This document shows positions 51,443-60,858 of a stretch of 64,000 nucleotides of DNA, piece after piece. The notes under the pieces are model-generated. The model made no database searches, was not told the DNA's origin, and saw only the letters and a list, made by a program, of their open reading frames with translations. This DNA is from Candidimonas nitroreducens (GTDB lineage Bacteria > Pseudomonadota > Gammaproteobacteria > Burkholderiales > Burkholderiaceae_B): the NCBI RefSeq assembly GCF_002209565.1, contig NZ_NJIH01000009.1, positions 248,001 to 312,000 on the forward strand. The letters run 5' to 3'. Both the position numbers and the translations under genes were made by a program. The first letter of the stretch is position 1; each line of letters starts with the position of its first letter.

Positions 51443-52795
51443 ATGGAAAACATCACAGGCGTGCTGGCGGCCTACATGGCAAATGCGCGTTTCGAGCACC
51501 TTCCGGAGCACGTTGTTCAACATACGAAATTCAGGGTGCTCGACACACTCGCAGCCATGATCTCGGGTTCTCGCCTGAAAGCGGGCGTTGAGGCCATCCG
51601 ATATGCCAGGGCCCAGGGCGGTACGCAAGAATCGTCGATCGTCGCTACAGACCTCATGACATCTGCGTCCAATGCCGCACTCGTTAACGGCATGTTTGCG
51701 CACGCCGACGAAACTGATGATTTCGAACCGACGACCAAGGCGCATCCGGGAAGCCACGTGGTACCGGCCGCTTTGGCGATGGCGCAGCGCAAAAACAGCT
51801 CCGGGTCGGACATGATCGTGGCGGTGGCACTTGGCTACGATCTTTGCTGCCGCTTTCTGCTGGCGCTGGGGCCTGACCTTGTACGGGGCAGCCACCGCAG
51901 TGCGGAGGGTACCAGTTCGACCATGGGGGCAGTAGGGGCCGCGGCATATCTAGCGAAGCTGGACGAGGCGGGAATGCGTTACGCGCTGTCCTACGCTTCA
52001 CAGCAGGTGTCGGGAATCTGGAGTTGGGTTCGGGATGCCGACCACGTCGAGAAGGCATTCGATTTCGCCGGCATGGGCGCAAGAAATGGAGTCACTGCAG
52101 CCATTATGGCCGAATTGGGCTTTACAGGCGTGTGGGATGTCCTGGATGGTGAACACAACGCCCTGATAGCCTTATCCAGCAACCCTGTTCCATCGGAAAT
52201 GATCAAACAGCTGGGGGAACGCTACTTGGTGACGGAAACTTCGATCAAGCCCTTCTCGGTCGGTTATCCCATTCAGGCACCCTTATCCGCCTTTCTGGAT
52301 CTGCTGAGAACACATCGCCTCACCCCGGATATGGTAGAGAGCATTAAAGTGCGCCTGCCGGCGGACGGGGCTCGCATCGTCAACAATCGAGCCATGCCGG
52401 ATGTGAACTGTCAGTATGTGATTGCGGTAGCGCTGATCGACGGCGCGGTCACCTTTGAAAGCAGCCATTCTCATGATCGCATGAAAGATCCGCTCGTCAA
52501 ACAAATCATGGGCAAGATCGAGTTGCTTGCCGATCCTGCGTTGATGATCCCGGAGGCGCCGCGTAGCGGCCATGTCGAAATCTTCCTGAAGGATGGGCGT
52601 AGCGTGAATCAATTTGTGCGTCACGCGCCTGGAACCAAAGAAAACCCCATGGACGCGGCCCAGGTAAACGAGAAGGCAGCCTCGCTGATAGGCCCCATAC
52701 TTGGGCCGTCGAGGACGGAAACGCTGATCACATTGATCGGCTCGCTTGAAAAGATGAAGAGTGTCCAGGAATTGCGAGAACTGTTACAAGGGTGA
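51443..52795 (+). CDS. MmgE/PrpD family protein
   Basis: A 450-residue protein of the PrpD fold from the ATG at 51443 (AGGGA upstream). Landmarks are HTKFRVLDTLAAMISGS, ANAALVNGMFAHADETDDFEPTTKAHPGSHVVPAALAMAQ (the conserved His/Asp cluster) and FKPFSVGYPIQAPL. PrpD proteins are 2-methylcitrate dehydratases or relatives (cis-aconitate decarboxylase); distant members like this often have other, unknown dehydratase or isomerase substrates. It is not linked to prpBC, so a methylcitrate role is unlikely. It ends 26 bases before the convergent glpK stop. Confidence 0.9.
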   Translation: MENITGVLAAYMANARFEHLPEHVVQHTKFRVLDTLAAMISGSRLKAGVEAIRYARAQGGTQESSIVATDLMTSASNAALVNGMFAHADETDDFEPTTKAHPGSHVVPAALAMAQRKNSSGSDMIVAVALGYDLCCRFLLALGPDLVRGSHRSAEGTSSTMGAVGAAAYLAKLDEAGMRYALSYASQQVSGIWSWVRDADHVEKAFDFAGMGARNGVTAAIMAELGFTGVWDVLDGEHNALIALSSNPVPSEMIKQLGERYLVTETSIKPFSVGYPIQAPLSAFLDLLRTHRLTPDMVESIKVRLPADGARIVNNRAMPDVNCQYVIAVALIDGAVTFESSHSHDRMKDPLVKQIMGKIELLADPALMIPEAPRSGHVEIFLKDGRSVNQFVRHAPGTKENPMDAAQVNEKAASLIGPILGPSRTETLITLIGSLEKMKSVQELRELLQG

Positions 52796-52821
52796 CCTCG
52801 CGTGGCGCTGTTGGCCGAGGC

Positions 52822-54315
52822 TCAAGTAGCGCAAGCTTTCCTAACCGCGAGTTCCCATCCTTGCATCAGCTCGGCCGCGCGTGCGCGATCCATCTGCGGG
52901 GTGAAGCGACGCTCCATGCGCCACAACTGTGCCAAGTCATCCAGGTTGCGATAGACGCCGCAGGCCAGGCCCGCCAGGTACGCGGCGCCCAGGGCCGTGG
53001 TCTCGATCACGGCGGGGCGCAGCACCGGTATGCCCAGCAAATCGGCCTGGAACTGCATCAACAGGTCGTTGGCGCAAGCGCCGCCGTCCACGCGCAGCTC
53101 GGCCAGCGGCGCGGCGCCGGCGGCCACCGCGTCGCGGCTCATGGCCTGCAGCAGCGCGGCGCTTTGGTAGGCGATGCTGTCGAGCGCGGCGCGGGCGATG
53201 TGCGCCATGGTGCTGCCGCGCGTCAGGCCGGTGATGGTGCCGCGCGCCTCGGGCTGCCAGTAGGGCGCCCCCAGGCCGGTGAACGCCGGTACCACGGTCA
53301 CGCCGCCCGTGTCCGGCACGCTGCCGGCCAGCGCCTCGATGTCGCGGCTGCGTTGGAAAGCGTGCAGGCCGTCGCGCAGCCACTGCACCACCGCGCCGCC
53401 GACGAAGACGCTGCCTTCGATGGCGTATTCGGGCTGTGCGCTGGCCTGGGCTGCGCTGGTGGTGATCAGGCCGTTGTCCGAGATGTGGAATTTGCCGCCG
53501 TTGTGCATCAGCATGAAGCAGCCGGTGCCGTAGGTATTCTTGGCCATGCCCTCGTTGAAGCAGGCCTGGCCGAACAAGGCGCTTTGCTGGTCGCCCGCCA
53601 CGCCGCAGATGGGAATGGCGTGGCCCAGCAGCTCGGGGTGCGTGGTGCCGTATTCGGCCGCCGAGGGCAGAACCCGCGGCATCAGCGCGGGCTCGATGTT
53701 CATGGCGCGCATCAGCTCGGCGTCCCATTCGTTGCGGTGCACGTCGAACAGCATGGTGCGCGAGGCATTGCTGACGTCGGTGGCGTGCACCTGGCCGCGC
53801 GTCAGTTGCCAGATCAGCCAGCTGTCGATGGTGCCGAAGGCCAGCTCGCCCTTGCGCGCCAGGGCCCGGGCCGAGGGTACGTTGTCGAGTATCCAGCCCA
53901 GCTTGGTGGCCGAGAAATAGGCGTCGATGCGCAGGCCTGTGCTGGCCTGTATCTTGGGCTCGAGGCCTTGTTCGCGCAATTTGCGGCAGGCGGGCTCGGT
54001 GCGGTGATCCTGCCAGACGATGGCGTTGTAGACTGGCTGCCCGGTCTTGCGGTTCCAGACCACGGTGGTTTCGCGCTGGTTGGTGATGCCGATGGCGCGG
54101 ATGTCGCTGGCCTTGAGGCGGGCCTGGGCCAGCGCCTGCCTGGCGGTGTCGAGCTGGGTCTGCCAGATTTCCAGCGGATTGTGTTCGACCCAGCCGGGCT
54201 CGGGATAGATCTGCGTGAATTCCTGCTGCGCCATTGCCACGATGCGGGCCTCGGCGTCGAAGACGATGCTGCGCGAGCTTGATGTTCCCTGATCGAGCGC
54301 AAGTAGGTATGTCAT
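52822..54315 (-). CDS. glpK: Glycerol kinase
   Basis: A 497-residue FGGY kinase. It has the phosphate-binding start [17 protein letters not shown], the NQRETTVVW segment, the FGGY-type signature regions [14 protein letters not shown] and [13 protein letters not shown], and [11 protein letters not shown]. It phosphorylates glycerol to glycerol 3-phosphate with ATP in the cytosol. It is divergent from glpD, with a 251-base shared regulatory region; no glpR or glpF gene is in the window. Confidence 0.95.
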   Translation of the reverse strand: MTYLLALDQGTSSSRSIVFDAEARIVAMAQQEFTQIYPEPGWVEHNPLEIWQTQLDTARQALAQARLKASDIRAIGITNQRETTVVWNRKTGQPVYNAIVWQDHRTEPACRKLREQGLEPKIQASTGLRIDAYFSATKLGWILDNVPSARALARKGELAFGTIDSWLIWQLTRGQVHATDVSNASRTMLFDVHRNEWDAELMRAMNIEPALMPRVLPSAAEYGTTHPELLGHAIPICGVAGDQQSALFGQACFNEGMAKNTYGTGCFMLMHNGGKFHISDNGLITTSAAQASAQPEYAIEGSVFVGGAVVQWLRDGLHAFQRSRDIEALAGSVPDTGGVTVVPAFTGLGAPYWQPEARGTITGLTRGSTMAHIARAALDSIAYQSAALLQAMSRDAVAAGAAPLAELRVDGGACANDLLMQFQADLLGIPVLRPAVIETTALGAAYLAGLACGVYRNLDDLAQLWRMERRFTPQMDRARAAELMQGWELAVRKACAT

Positions 54316-54566
54316 GGCGGTACGGGGTTCCTTGTGGGGCAGGGTGATCCGGCAGTGGCGGTTGGGCCGTGCAGGGTGTTTAGCATACTTGAAGCCCTTG
54401 CCTTACACTAGGATCCCTGGCGCAGGCCAAGTGGCCGGGCTCCGGCGGCTTGTGAAAATCCGCCCGGCCCGCCGCCGAGGCTTGCCGTCCGAAGGCAGTA
54501 TCCGCATTCCTGGGTGGCCGACCTCGTCTCGGCCGGTTCGTTGAACGAATTTTCTGCGCCTGAGCC

Positions 54567-56162
54567 ATGCCTACATCCGCCCAGCCCCTGCTTACCGACC
54601 GGCCCCGCCTGCTCGAGGCGCTGGCCCAGCCGCGCGTATACGACCTGGCCGTCATCGGCGGCGGCGCGACGGGCCTGGGCGTGGCTCTTGACGCCGCGCT
54701 GCGCGGGCTGTCGGTGGTGTTGCTGGAAGCGCACGACTTCGCCAAGGGCACCTCGTCGCGGGCCACCAAGCTGGTGCACGGTGGGGTTCGCTACCTGGCC
54801 CAGGGCAATGTGTCGCTGGTGCGCGAGGCCCTGCACGAACGCACTACCTTGCTGCACAACGCGCCGCACCTGGCGCAGCCCTTGCCTTTCGTGATGCCCA
54901 GCTACAAGGTCTGGGAAACGCCGTTCTATGGCATAGGCCTGAAGATCTACGACATGCTGGCGGGCAAGGCGGGGCTGGGTGCCACCGAATTCCTGGGGGC
55001 CGCGGGCACCAGCCGCTGCCTGCCCGGCGTGCGCACGCGCGGCCTGTGCGGCGGCGTCAAATACTGGGACGGGCAGTTCGACGATGCGCGCCTGGCCCTG
55101 GCGCTGGCGCGCACGGCGGCCGCGCAGGGCGCGCTGGTCGTCAATTATTGCGCCGTCACCGGCCTGCTGCACGACAACGGCCGCATTGTGGGGCTGCGCT
55201 GCCAAGACGCCGAGTTCGGCTCGGAATACTCGGTGCGGGCGCGCGCGCTGGTCAACGCGGCCGGGGTCTGGGTCGACGAGATCCGCCGCCAGGACGGCGC
55301 GGCCCTGGGGCGCACCGTCAAGCCCATGGTCGCGCCCAGCCAGGGCGTGCATCTGGTCGTGGATCGCAGCTTCCTGCCGGGCGAGCATGCACTGCTGGTG
55401 CCCAAGACCCGCGACGGCCGCGTGCTGTTTGCGGTGCCCTGGCTGGGCAAGCTGGTGTTGGGCACCACCGACACGCCGCGTCACGACCTGGCGCTGGAAC
55501 CCGACGCCTATGCCCGCGAAGTGGATTTCATCCTCAGCGAGGCCGGCCATTATCTGCAGCGTGCGCCCACGCGCGCCGACGTCAAGAGCATCTGGGTGGG
55601 GCTGCGTCCGCTGGTGCGGCCGCCCGACGACGAAGACGGCGAAAGCACCAAGAAAATCAGCCGCGAGCATACCGTGCTGGCCAGCCCCAGCGGCCTGATC
55701 ACGGTGACGGGCGGCAAATGGACCACCTATCGGGCCATGGCCGAAGACGTATTGGACAAATGCGTGCAAACTGGGTTGTTCGAGTCTTTGCCGCCTAGCC
55801 GCACGGCCGACTTCAAGCTGGTCGGCGCCGCGGGGGCCGGGCGCCGCAGCCGCATCAGCCAGCCGCCGGGCCTGGATGCCTATGGCTCTGAAGCGGCCTA
55901 CGTACAGGCGCTGGAAGGCGGCGATGTCGAGATCGTGCCCGGCCTGAGCGTTGCCATGGTGCGCTTTGCCGTGCGCTACGAATACGCCCGCTGCGTCGAA
56001 GATATGCTGGCGCGGCGCTTCCGCCTACTGTTCCTGGATGCCCGACTGGCGGCCCAGGCGGCGCCTCGGGTGGCCGAGGTCGTACAACAGGAAACCGGGC
56101 TCGATCCGCGGCTCGGCCAATTCCTGGATCTGACGCGCCATTACCTGAATCTGCCTTCCTGA
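54567..56162 (+). CDS. glpD: Aerobic glycerol-3-phosphate dehydrogenase
   Basis: A 531-residue FAD enzyme. The dinucleotide motif GGGATG is at residues 31-36, followed by EAHDFAKGTSSRATKLVHGGVRYL, and the C-terminal domain carries TVLASPSGLITVTGGKWTTYRAMAED. It oxidises glycerol 3-phosphate to dihydroxyacetone phosphate at the inner membrane, passing electrons to quinone. It is divergent from glpK, and together they complete glycerol use. Confidence 0.95.
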   Translation: MPTSAQPLLTDRPRLLEALAQPRVYDLAVIGGGATGLGVALDAALRGLSVVLLEAHDFAKGTSSRATKLVHGGVRYLAQGNVSLVREALHERTTLLHNAPHLAQPLPFVMPSYKVWETPFYGIGLKIYDMLAGKAGLGATEFLGAAGTSRCLPGVRTRGLCGGVKYWDGQFDDARLALALARTAAAQGALVVNYCAVTGLLHDNGRIVGLRCQDAEFGSEYSVRARALVNAAGVWVDEIRRQDGAALGRTVKPMVAPSQGVHLVVDRSFLPGEHALLVPKTRDGRVLFAVPWLGKLVLGTTDTPRHDLALEPDAYAREVDFILSEAGHYLQRAPTRADVKSIWVGLRPLVRPPDDEDGESTKKISREHTVLASPSGLITVTGGKWTTYRAMAEDVLDKCVQTGLFESLPPSRTADFKLVGAAGAGRRSRISQPPGLDAYGSEAAYVQALEGGDVEIVPGLSVAMVRFAVRYEYARCVEDMLARRFRLLFLDARLAAQAAPRVAEVVQQETGLDPRLGQFLDLTRHYLNLPS

Positions 56163-56732
56163 AACGCCTTTCCGGGCTTGCTTTCCTGGGCTGCCTTGCT
56201 GGTTCGCTTTTTTGAATCAGCCTGCTTGAGCCGGCCTTCCGGAGCCGGCTGCGGCCATAGCGGCACGGGAGGCTTGCGTTGGCTGTGCGTGTTTGATCGC
56301 GATCCGGCTTGAACCCCTCAGGTGTCTCATGCATACCATGTTGCGCCGCACGTTGCCGCGGCCGGCAGCCCGGTGTTTCAGTTCTTGCATCGGTGCCGGG
56401 CAGTGGCTGCCGCCTCGGCAGTGCAGGGCTTTGTTATTGGCTGAAACCCGGCTCCTGCCGCTGCGGTTTATGCCTCGGCTAGCCCTTGCTCCGAATCTCT
56501 ATCAGCCACTGTCTATTTGACAGGGGTGCTTACGGTGTCGATGGGGTACGCAGTACTCGCGGCGATATAGCGGTCGAAGGCGGCCGCCGCACCCGGTCTC
56601 GCGTTGTGGCTGATCCGCCGGCCGGCCGCGTATTCGAGTTTTGCGAAGGGGGGGTGGAAAACATAACAATTCCGTAAACCGCAGGTGCTTCTTATACTGG
56701 TTCGCGTCGACACGAGTCGAGGCGGAACGCAT
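56163..56732. other. 570-bp stretch without a supported gene
   Basis: A 7-bp hairpin (AGCCGGC at 56229-56235 with GCCGGCT at 56244-56250) lies near the glpD end, without a T-run. The minus strand between 56513 and about 56670 reads as a protein-like C-terminus, with GAAAAFDRYIAASTAYPIDT, but has no matching start and could be a remnant. A weak promoter for the next gene is possible: TTCCGT (56670) and TATACT (56693-56698) with a 17-base spacer. Confidence 0.45.
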
Positions 56733-57689
56733 ATGCGCAACGAGCATGGAGTCCGGTCGGAAGGCCGCACAATCGGCTTCATCGGAATTGGCAATATCGG
56801 CATGCCGATGGCATGCCGGCTATTGGATGCCGGCCACCGGCTTCACGTCTTTGATATCAACAAGGCCAGCGTCGATGCGATAGTCGGCCGAGGGGCGATC
56901 GCCGAAGGTTCGCCCGTGGACGTCGCCACGCGTGCCGACACGGTATTGGTGTCTTTGCCGACGCCAGGCGTGCTGCGCCAGGTCGTCGGCGGGCCGGATG
57001 GCGTGATCAATGGCCGCGCGCTCCGGGTTCTCGTCGATCTTTCCACTACGGGGCCTCGAGCCGCCGCCGAGGCGGCGGCTCTGCTGGCGGAACGCGGCGT
57101 GGCCTGGGCCGATGCGCCGGTCAGTGGCGGGGTAGCCGGCGCAAGAGCCGGAAAGCTGGCGGTGATGGTTTCATGCGCCGCCGAAACGTTCTCGAACCTG
57201 GAGCCATTGCTTAGTCCGATCGGGCAGGTGTTCCACGTCGGGAACGAGCCTGGCATGGGGCAAGTGATGAAGCTTGCGAACAATCTGCTTTCCGCAGCCG
57301 CGCTTGCGGCGACTTCGGAAGCCATTGTCATGGGCGTGAAGGCCGGCCTGAGCCCGAGAATGATGATCGACGTGCTGAACGCGGGCAGCGGCAGGAACAG
57401 TGCGACTGCGGTCAAATTCCCGAACGCCATACTGCCGAGATCATTCAACCTGGGCTTTTCATCGTCGCTGATGCTCAAGGACGTGGCCTTGGCTGTCGAA
57501 GAGGCAGAGGCCTTGGGGGTTCCGATCCAGGTTGGCAGGACAGTGCGGCAGGTCTGGCAGCAGGTTGTCGACGAGATCGGAGGCAGCCAGGACTCGACAA
57601 CTTTCATACAGCTGCTTGAACAGCACGCCGGGGTCACCGTAGCGGATGCCTCCGTGGCCGATGCGCATGCTGTCGCCAAAACAAGTTAG
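56733..57689 (+). CDS. NAD-dependent 3-hydroxyisobutyrate dehydrogenase-family protein
   Basis: A 318-residue beta-hydroxyacid dehydrogenase from the ATG at 56733. The NAD-binding loop GIGNIG is at 18-23, the substrate loop reads APVSGGVAGARAGKLAVMV, and the catalytic lysine lies in GQVMKLANNLLSAAAL. The family oxidises 3-hydroxyisobutyrate, tartronate semialdehyde, 2-(hydroxymethyl)glutarate and similar compounds. It is the first gene of an operon with PrpD, a cyclase and a Bug protein, ten bases before the PrpD start. Confidence 0.9.
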   Translation: MRNEHGVRSEGRTIGFIGIGNIGMPMACRLLDAGHRLHVFDINKASVDAIVGRGAIAEGSPVDVATRADTVLVSLPTPGVLRQVVGGPDGVINGRALRVLVDLSTTGPRAAAEAAALLAERGVAWADAPVSGGVAGARAGKLAVMVSCAAETFSNLEPLLSPIGQVFHVGNEPGMGQVMKLANNLLSAAALAATSEAIVMGVKAGLSPRMMIDVLNAGSGRNSATAVKFPNAILPRSFNLGFSSSLMLKDVALAVEEAEALGVPIQVGRTVRQVWQQVVDEIGGSQDSTTFIQLLEQHAGVTVADASVADAHAVAKTS

Positions 57690-57699
57690 GGAACATGGC

Positions 57700-59106
57700 A
57701 TGGCAAACGAACAAGGGCCTGCCGCGCAGGCGCAAAGCTGCAGCGCCAAGGCGGCGGACTGGTACCTGGGCCTGAAGTACACCGACCTGCCCGACGATAT
57801 CGTTGCGCGCACCAAGCTGCATCTGCTGGATGTCATAGGGCTTGCGTTGATGGGCGCCACGCGCGAATCGGGCCAGGTCGTCCGCCGGGCCGTGCATGCC
57901 CTTGGCAAGGGTGAAGAATGCCGCATCCTTGGCTATGGCGACCGGACGACCGCCTTGCTTGCCGCTATCGCCAACGGAACGATGGCGCATTCCACGGAGT
58001 TCGACGACACGCACAACGAAGCCATTGCGCACATCGCGAATTCGGTCATAACGACCACGCTGGCGCTGAGTGAATCGAATGCGTTGAACGGGCGGGACGC
58101 GATTGCGGCGATTGCCGGGGCGAACGAAATCGCCTGTCGTGTTGGTGTGATTGCGCCTGGCAAGATGCATGCCGCCGGCTACCACGCCACGGGCGTGATC
58201 GGGACTATCAGTGCCAGCTATCTGGCCAGCCGTTTACTCGGCCTCAGCCTGCAGCAGGCGCAGTGGTGCATCGGTATCGCGGGTAGCCAAGCCGCGGGCA
58301 TCATGGAGTGCTGGTCCGACGGAACCTGGTCGAAGTTTCTTCATCCCGGCTTGGCCGCTCACAACGCATTGATAGCGGCGAACTTGGCTATGGCCGGGTT
58401 TACCGGGCCGGCCACGGTGCTGGAGGGCCGCTTCGGACTGCTGCGGTCGCATGTCCAGGATCCGAACCAGGTGTTCGATTTCGAGCGCATGGTCGGTTGC
58501 CTCGGCAGTAGATGGGAGAGCCGAGACATTTCGTTCAAACCTTATCCCACGGCCCACTTCATCCATCCCTTTCTTGATGCGATTTTCGCCCTCATGCATA
58601 AGCATGGTATCGGGGCCTCGGACGTAAAATCGGTCATGTGCCCGATCGCCGCGCACATGATCCCGATCGTTTGCGAGCCCGTAGAAGAAAAGGTGCGCCC
58701 GGCCAGCGATTGGCATGGGCGCGTCAGCCTTCAGTATTCGATTGCCGAGGCATTGTATTTCGGCCGGCTGGACGGGCAGGGCTATGCCGAAGAAAGCCTG
58801 GGAAATCCCCGGATTCTGGAACTGGCCAAGAAGATCGACTACCGGCTCGATCCGGATGCCCCTGGGCGTGCGCACTTCAAGGGCTGGGTCATTGTGGAAA
58901 CCGTTGACGGCCGGCGCCTGGAGCATGTCGAGCCACGCAACCGCGGCAGCGCGTCGAACCCGATGAGCGCAGACGACATCAAGGAAAAATTCCGCAGCAA
59001 CGCGAGATTGATGCTTGACAATCCGCGCGTCGAGCAGATTGTCGACCGAATCGACAATCTGGAACAGCTTTCGGATATGCGCGATCTCATCGCGCTCTGC
59101 TGCTGA
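57700..59106 (+). CDS. MmgE/PrpD family protein
   Basis: A 468-residue PrpD-fold protein, a clear paralogue of the one at 51443-52795. Landmarks are HLLDVIGLALMGATRES, NGTMAHSTEFDDTHNEAIAHIANSVITT, GVIGTISASYLASRLLGLS and SFKPYPTAHFIHPFLDAI. The start at 57700 has AGGGAA upstream; an in-frame extension to 57646 overlaps the previous gene and is rejected. It likely dehydrates or isomerises a branched or substituted dicarboxylate. The stop overlaps the cyclase start by one base, indicating coupled translation. Confidence 0.9.
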   Translation: MANEQGPAAQAQSCSAKAADWYLGLKYTDLPDDIVARTKLHLLDVIGLALMGATRESGQVVRRAVHALGKGEECRILGYGDRTTALLAAIANGTMAHSTEFDDTHNEAIAHIANSVITTTLALSESNALNGRDAIAAIAGANEIACRVGVIAPGKMHAAGYHATGVIGTISASYLASRLLGLSLQQAQWCIGIAGSQAAGIMECWSDGTWSKFLHPGLAAHNALIAANLAMAGFTGPATVLEGRFGLLRSHVQDPNQVFDFERMVGCLGSRWESRDISFKPYPTAHFIHPFLDAIFALMHKHGIGASDVKSVMCPIAAHMIPIVCEPVEEKVRPASDWHGRVSLQYSIAEALYFGRLDGQGYAEESLGNPRILELAKKIDYRLDPDAPGRAHFKGWVIVETVDGRRLEHVEPRNRGSASNPMSADDIKEKFRSNARLMLDNPRVEQIVDRIDNLEQLSDMRDLIALCC

Positions 59107-59891
59107 TGTGCGATTCAAATGTTCGGCGGGGCGCAGGTTGGAAAGGCTGGCTCGATCTGCCCGAGCCTGCACCTGATCGAGCCGTGGACGAAGGAGCCTG
59201 GATCGACTTGACCCATCCGCTGGGCAACAACCTGCCGACGGTCTCGTTCTTTCCAAAGCCGAGATTTCGGCAAATCATGATGCAGCCGTCTGATCCGATG
59301 AATGTCACCGAGATGCAGATGGTGGTTCATCTCGGGACGCATGTCGATGCTCCCAGGCATTTTTACAGCGACGGCCCGGCATTTCACGAGATTCCTCTGG
59401 AAAGGCTGCATGGTTCGGGCGTGGTCTGGCGTATAGACAAGCTGGACTATGGCCTGATCGACGTGGCTGATTTGGAACGTGCCAGCCCGGACGTTCGCGC
59501 TGGCGACATTGTTGCTCTTTGCACCGGGTGGTCGGCATATTTTTCCGAGGCCCGCTATCACCGCCATCCTTGCCTCAGCACGGCGGCGGCCGAATGGCTG
59601 GTGGACAAGCGCGTGAAATTGCTGGCGGTCGATTTCACCTCGCCAGACCTGGCCGTCAATCGGCGTCAGCCTGGTTTCGATTGGCCTGTGCACCACGTGC
59701 TGCTGCGGCACGGGGTGCTGGTTTGTGAGCACGCGGCCAACCTGCATTCGTTAGCGGGCTGTCGCGCCGAATTCATCTTTGCAGCGCTGAATATCGAGAA
59801 TTCGGATGGCTCGCCGGCGCGTGTCATGGCCCGCAGGCTGACTCAATACGACAAGGAAAAATCATGCAGAAATCCAGACGATCCCTGCTGA
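59106..59891 (+). CDS. Cyclase-family (kynurenine formamidase-like) metal hydrolase
   Basis: A 261-residue protein of the cyclase family. The metal-binding signature HLGTHVDAPRHF is at about residues 75-86, with AVDFTSPDLAV and WPVHHVLLRHGVLVCEHAANL further on. Relatives hydrolyse N-formylkynurenine, isatin or ring amides and lactones. An N-terminal 20-residue extension precedes the fold. In this operon it may open a lactone or imide before or after the PrpD step. It overlaps the following Bug gene by 28 bases. Confidence 0.88.
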   Translation: MCDSNVRRGAGWKGWLDLPEPAPDRAVDEGAWIDLTHPLGNNLPTVSFFPKPRFRQIMMQPSDPMNVTEMQMVVHLGTHVDAPRHFYSDGPAFHEIPLERLHGSGVVWRIDKLDYGLIDVADLERASPDVRAGDIVALCTGWSAYFSEARYHRHPCLSTAAAEWLVDKRVKLLAVDFTSPDLAVNRRQPGFDWPVHHVLLRHGVLVCEHAANLHSLAGCRAEFIFAALNIENSDGSPARVMARRLTQYDKEKSCRNPDDPC

Positions 59892-60850
59892 AGGCCTTTT
59901 CCGCCTGGCCGGCTGTCGTGCTATGCCCGATAGCCCAGGCCGCAGAGAACTATCCTGCCAAGCCCATCCGGTTCATTGTTCCCTTTTCCGCGGGCGGAGG
60001 GGCGGACATCGTTGCGAGAGCCATAGCCAAAGCGCTCGGAGAGGAAAGTAGTGATCAGATTGTGATCGACAACAGAACCGGCGCCGCCGGTATTATCGGC
60101 ATGCAGTTGGCGGCGCAATCCGCGCCGGACGGCTATACGATCGTGCTGGGCCAGACCGGCCCGATGTCGATCAATCCGTGGCTGTACAAGAATTTGTCCT
60201 ATGACCCCGACAAGGATTTTGCTCCGATTACACTGACAACCGTCTATCCCTATGTCCTGGTGGTGAATCCATCGATCGCCGCTACGAGTCTGAAGGAGTT
60301 GATTGCCCTTGCGCGATCGCGGCCGAACCAATTGAGCTTTGCTTCGGCTGGCACGGGCAGCGCCAATCATCTGGCTGGCGAGCTGTTCGAAATGATGGCG
60401 CATGTCTCTCTTTTGCATGTGCCGTATAACGCCGGGGCGCCGGCCATCACGGCCACCATTGGAGGTCAGGTATCGATGGTGTTCGGCGACATGGTGAGCG
60501 TGATGCCGTTCGTAAAGTCGGGCATGTTGAGGGCAATTGCGGTCACGAGTGCGAAGCGGGCCGGCATCGCCCCGGATGTGCCTACCCTTGCCGAAGCGGG
60601 CCTGCCCGGATACGAGGCAATTGGCTGGCATGGAGTCCTGGCCCCCGCCGGAACCCCGGATCCGATCATCAATAAATTGAACAAACAGATCGTGCAGGCG
60701 CTGCGCACGCCGGAAATGCGCAGGCGCCTGGCCAAGCAGGGGGCGGAACCTGCCGGAGACACTCCCGCCGAATTCGGGCGCTTCCTGAGGGCGGATCGCG
60801 AAAAATGGGGAAAAGTCATCAAGAGTGCGCATATCCGCTTAGGCGGTTGA
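59864..60850 (+). CDS. Bug-family substrate-binding protein
   Basis: A 328-residue periplasmic receptor. The signal sequence has KSRRSLLKAF, a possible Tat motif, and ends IAQAAE. The mature part begins YPAKPIRFIVPFSAGGGADIVARAIA, with DGYTIVLGQTGP near residue 85. The start lies inside the cyclase gene after AAGGAA, so the two are co-translated. As the last gene of the dehydrogenase-PrpD-cyclase operon it probably captures the pathway's starting acid. Its stop is eight bases from the convergent LysR gene. Confidence 0.93.
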   Translation: MQKSRRSLLKAFSAWPAVVLCPIAQAAENYPAKPIRFIVPFSAGGGADIVARAIAKALGEESSDQIVIDNRTGAAGIIGMQLAAQSAPDGYTIVLGQTGPMSINPWLYKNLSYDPDKDFAPITLTTVYPYVLVVNPSIAATSLKELIALARSRPNQLSFASAGTGSANHLAGELFEMMAHVSLLHVPYNAGAPAITATIGGQVSMVFGDMVSVMPFVKSGMLRAIAVTSAKRAGIAPDVPTLAEAGLPGYEAIGWHGVLAPAGTPDPIINKLNKQIVQALRTPEMRRRLAKQGAEPAGDTPAEFGRFLRADREKWGKVIKSAHIRLGG

Positions 60851-60858
60851 GACGGGTT

